From contig CALKHN010000027.1 of NCBI GenBank assembly GCA_937991535.1, positions 1 through 64,000 on the forward strand: a stretch of DNA of 64,000 nt, given 5' to 3'. This document shows, in pieces, positions 61,983-64,000 of the stretch (position 1 is the stretch's first letter; each line of letters opens with the position of its first letter). The translations under genes were made by a program, and so were the position numbers. The notes under the pieces were generated by a model. The model ran no database searches. It was given only the letters and a program-made list of their open reading frames with translations, and had not been told where the DNA came from. This DNA is from an uncultured Sphingobacteriales bacterium. GTDB taxonomy: Bacteria; Bacteroidota; Bacteroidia; Chitinophagales; Chitinophagaceae.

Positions 61983-62647
61983 TATGTAATAATTTCAATT
62001 GTAAGAATGTCAGTATCCAAACTATAATTTCTGCTTCCGTTATAATATTCCTCCCCGTTGTACCTGAAATCTCCCCCAATCACCAAGGCATCAGAATCAT
62101 CCACGGAAGGATTTTCGACACTTGCATCAGTCAGGATAATGCTATCATCAAAAAAGACCTGGTAAGAAATATCTTCCAAATGGCTACGGACGTTCTTATA
62201 TTCCATCACCATTTTTACAATTTCTTCAATCATTGTCGCCGAAATCACATTATCCCCCGCATTGAGTTCAATGCGAAAAACCGCCCAACCGTTAGCACCA
62301 GCCCCCACATGTTCAGTTAATACAGCATCGGGGTACCCAATCGTTTTTAATGCTTCCTTTACCGCCCAAACTGTTCCTTTAAACCGGTGTAATTCAATGG
62401 CGCGTTTTATTACCTCCCGTTGCTGTTGCTCTGTTGTTGCCAGCCGCATACCTTTAAAACCCAATACATCAAATTGGGCAGCCAAAAAAGGTAAAGCACT
62501 GGCCGAAACGGTATCAATCAAATAAATTAAAATCGCATCCAACTGAATTGCATCCAACCTTTTTTTAGCCATCAGATCAAACTGCAGCAAATGCGGAATA
62601 TCCTTTATACTATCCGCCAATACGCTATTGAATTTGTCACTCATCAC
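61982..62647 (-). CDS. Phage tail protein I (gpI-like baseplate protein)
   Basis: 221 residues, close to the family length. Start region FNSVLADSIKDIPHLLQFDLMAKKRLDAI, then LIYLIDTVSASALPFLAAQFDV (the PxxxLPxLAxxFxV-like segment of gpI) and HRFKGTVWAVKEALKTIGYPDAVL, the strongest family motif (K/RGT-x-x-A-V-x-x-A-L). The C-terminal part is beta-rich. It forms part of the baseplate wedge with gpJ, encoded immediately upstream with an 11-bp overlap. Confidence 0.88.
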   Translation of the reverse strand: MMSDKFNSVLADSIKDIPHLLQFDLMAKKRLDAIQLDAILIYLIDTVSASALPFLAAQFDVLGFKGMRLATTEQQQREVIKRAIELHRFKGTVWAVKEALKTIGYPDAVLTEHVGAGANGWAVFRIELNAGDNVISATMIEEIVKMVMEYKNVRSHLEDISYQVFFDDSIILTDASVENPSVDDSDALVIGGDFRYNGEEYYNGSRNYSLDTDILTIEIIT

Positions 62648-63743
62648 TGCTACCGGTTACGTTTACTGTAATTGAAGTACAGTTTGAAAACTCGTTTTCA
62701 TCAACAACAATATCAGATTCCGGAGCCGTTACGGTGGCTTTATATACGCCTTCAATATTAGCCTGCTTAATAATCTGGTTAATCACCACATCAACACCCA
62801 GTCGCCTTTTTCGTTCATTGGCATATGCCTGAAGATTATCCGTAACCTCATTAACAATATTTGTCTGAAGCGCATCGCTAAGTAGTATTAAATCAACTTC
62901 AATGGCATAATCAATCTTAGTAGGCGCTTCGACATAAACCGTATCACTAAGCGGCCTCCTTTTATCAGGATTGCACGCCGCTTTTACTGCATCAATTATT
63001 TCCGTAGATGGTATTTCACCCCCTTCCAGCAATGGGAATATTTTTACGTCTCCGGGATCCGGCGAAGTAATTGCCACATCTATAATTGAAGGATGTGCCG
63101 ATTTTGCAAAAAATTCATATGCTCCTTTGCTTCCTGCATTAGAAAAAGAAGCCGGGGCAAGTTTTATCCGGTCCCTTAAGGCTTCGTCTGATTCCTCATC
63201 CGCTCCACCTGCAGTAGCAGTTGCATTTACTGCTGTGGATATATATGGCTGCGGATCAAGAATTACAGAAACGTGTCCTATTTCATATCCATTACCAATC
63301 ACGCCATCAAGAGTACACTCAGCAAGTATTGCGGTGGCTAAAACTCCTGTGGCTACGGTTTTAGGCTCCACGGTTATAAAAATGGCCTTGCCGTCAATAC
63401 TTTGCACCCTGATACCTTCAGGTATTAAAATTCCAGTATGGCCAGGAACCAAATTAAAGGTTAGGGTTGTTTTTGCCCTCGATGCTGCAAGCCTTGTAAC
63501 ACCAAGTAGTTGCCCCAAATAATCTAAAGCGGGGAAAGTAGAAAACTCCACAAGGTTTTGCAAACCAGTTTCATTTATCGCGGTGCGCAATAAATATTCA
63601 CGATAAGCGAATGCATTAATAAGTAACCGCTCTACCTGGGCCGGGGCCAGCTTTTTCCCGGTACGCGCTTCATAGTCCGCAACCATTTCACTAATGATTG
63701 CCTCAGCATCTACACTTACAAATTGCGGTTTAATTAATGCCAT
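62637..63743 (-). CDS. Baseplate J/gp47-like protein
   Basis: 368 residues. N-terminal VDAEAIISEMVADYEARTGKK and YREYLLRTAINETGLQNLVEF, then the family signature LDYLGQLLGVTRLAAS and RVQSIDGKAIFITVEPKTVATG. The centre has ADEESDEALRDRIKLAPASFSNAGSKGAYEFFAKS, and PDPGDVKIFPLLEGGEIP; the C-terminus has PLSDTVYVEAPTKIDYAIEVDL. It builds the wedge of a contractile-tail baseplate with gpI. It starts 4 bp after the next upstream gene. Confidence 0.92.
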   Translation of the reverse strand: MALIKPQFVSVDAEAIISEMVADYEARTGKKLAPAQVERLLINAFAYREYLLRTAINETGLQNLVEFSTFPALDYLGQLLGVTRLAASRAKTTLTFNLVPGHTGILIPEGIRVQSIDGKAIFITVEPKTVATGVLATAILAECTLDGVIGNGYEIGHVSVILDPQPYISTAVNATATAGGADEESDEALRDRIKLAPASFSNAGSKGAYEFFAKSAHPSIIDVAITSPDPGDVKIFPLLEGGEIPSTEIIDAVKAACNPDKRRPLSDTVYVEAPTKIDYAIEVDLILLSDALQTNIVNEVTDNLQAYANERKRRLGVDVVINQIIKQANIEGVYKATVTAPESDIVVDENEFSNCTSITVNVTGSSDE

Positions 63744-63747
63744 TTAT

Positions 63748-64000
63748 TTATGCGTTAAAACCATTTGAAAAACCAAGAGAAAAGCCACCAATACTGTATT
63801 TATCTACACTAAGTGTTATTGTCGCCTGCCCCTGCGTTGTCAATACCAGATTATTACCCTCAATGCTCCATGTGCCATAGTCACCCCAGTTATTATTTAC
63901 CCATGTAAGAATTTCGCCGGCGGTATACACTTCATATGCCGGAAATAATGGTGTAGCAAGGTTGCCATTGAATGTAAATACAACCCCATAATATTCCTCA
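63748..64000 (-). CDS. Phage protein, C-terminal part only
   Basis: The frame that ends at 63748 stays open to the window edge, about 83 codons, so the start lies outside. The visible part begins EEYYGVVFTFNGNLATPLFPAY and continues with TAGEILTWVNNNWGDYGTWS, then NNLVLTTQGQATITLSVDKYS, beta-rich. An internal GTG at 63930 is not a real start. It lies 4 bp upstream of gpJ in an operon. No family recognised. Confidence 0.65.
   Translation of the reverse strand, partial: EEYYGVVFTFNGNLATPLFPAYEVYTAGEILTWVNNNWGDYGTWSIEGNNLVLTTQGQATITLSVDKYSIGGFSLGFSNGFNA

Larger units (their letters stand above)
52914..64000. mobile_element. Prophage, left part (continues past the window)
   Basis: From the attL-like core through an integrase, a small flanking gene, a lysis module (CHAP lysin, holin-like protein, u-spanin-like protein), fibre and collar proteins, tail protein I and baseplate J. 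Genes from 54832 on are all on the minus strand with gaps of 0-20 bp or overlaps. The gpI/gpJ set implies a contractile-tail (P2/Mu-like baseplate) phage. Capsid, portal and terminase are not in the window, so completeness is unknown. Confidence 0.85.

Noticed and set aside
58971..64000. Extracellular contractile injection system instead of a prophage
   Set aside because: The baseplate genes sit with an integrase, an attachment-like site and a full lysis module, and no AAA+ ATPase or toxin gene is visible.

Overview
The window looks like chromosomal DNA of a glycan-degrading member of the Bacteroidota, most likely Chitinophagaceae, with the start of a prophage at the right end. The evidence is two SusC/SusD pairs, an ECF sigma/FecR pair with a C-terminal DUF4974-type region, GH78 and GH106 rhamnosidase-type enzymes, Bacteroidota-style promoters (TTTG - about 20 nt - TAnnTTTG) and almost no Shine-Dalgarno sequences. 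The genus is inference; no rRNA or complete tRNA gene was found.

1-10029 (all minus strand): a surface-signalling uptake and oxidation locus. In transcription order it has an ECF sigma factor, a FecR anti-sigma factor, a SusC transporter with the STN signalling domain, a SusD lipoprotein, a GMC flavoprotein oxidoreductase, its gluconate-dehydrogenase subunit-3 partner, and the first 85 codons of a lipoprotein resembling PVC-type heme-binding dehydrogenases, cut by the window edge. The logic appears to be: sense and import a sugar or glycoside, then oxidise it in the periplasm.

10248-13756 (plus): a compact three-gene operon of a subtilisin-like protease, a clan-CD (gingipain/caspase-like) cysteine protease and an 89-residue OB-fold-like protein. 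Neither protease has an export signal and both keep their catalytic residues. This is the best candidate for an undescribed system in the window.

13783-32028: a rhamnoside-type utilisation locus. It holds a GH106-like enzyme with a Tat signal, an enolase-superfamily dehydratase, an SDR dehydrogenase, an acetoacetate-decarboxylase-like protein that keeps its Lys-Lys active site, a TIM-barrel isomerase, a Gfo/Idh/MocA oxidoreductase, a divergent AraC regulator, a second SusC/SusD pair and a GH78 alpha-L-rhamnosidase. fmt follows; it carries an odd 7-bp tandem repeat inside its coding sequence.

32132-52455: mostly single housekeeping or accessory genes: NamZ-like muramidase, FKBP isomerase, thioesterase, a short GT35 alpha-glucan phosphorylase lacking the expected PLP lysine, an outer-membrane beta-barrel protein, lipoate-protein ligase, YdcF-like protein, MFS transporter, Kef-type antiporter, parvulin, DUF4838 protein, NTF2-like, VOC and DinB proteins, a MacB/FtsX-type permease and a TTHB210-like lipoprotein. 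The intergenic spaces carry several stem-loop and short repeat families.

52456-64000: the left end of a prophage. A tRNA-3'-end-like sequence with a displaced terminator marks the probable attL. Next come a tyrosine integrase interrupted by one in-frame stop, a small plus-strand gene, and then a tightly packed minus-strand module. In transcription order it encodes an incomplete protein at the window edge, baseplate J, tail protein I, fibre/collar proteins, a holin-like protein, a u-spanin-like protein fused to a second lipoprotein, two small membrane proteins, a CHAP-type lysin and an esterase with a PKD-like domain. The right end of the prophage lies outside the window.
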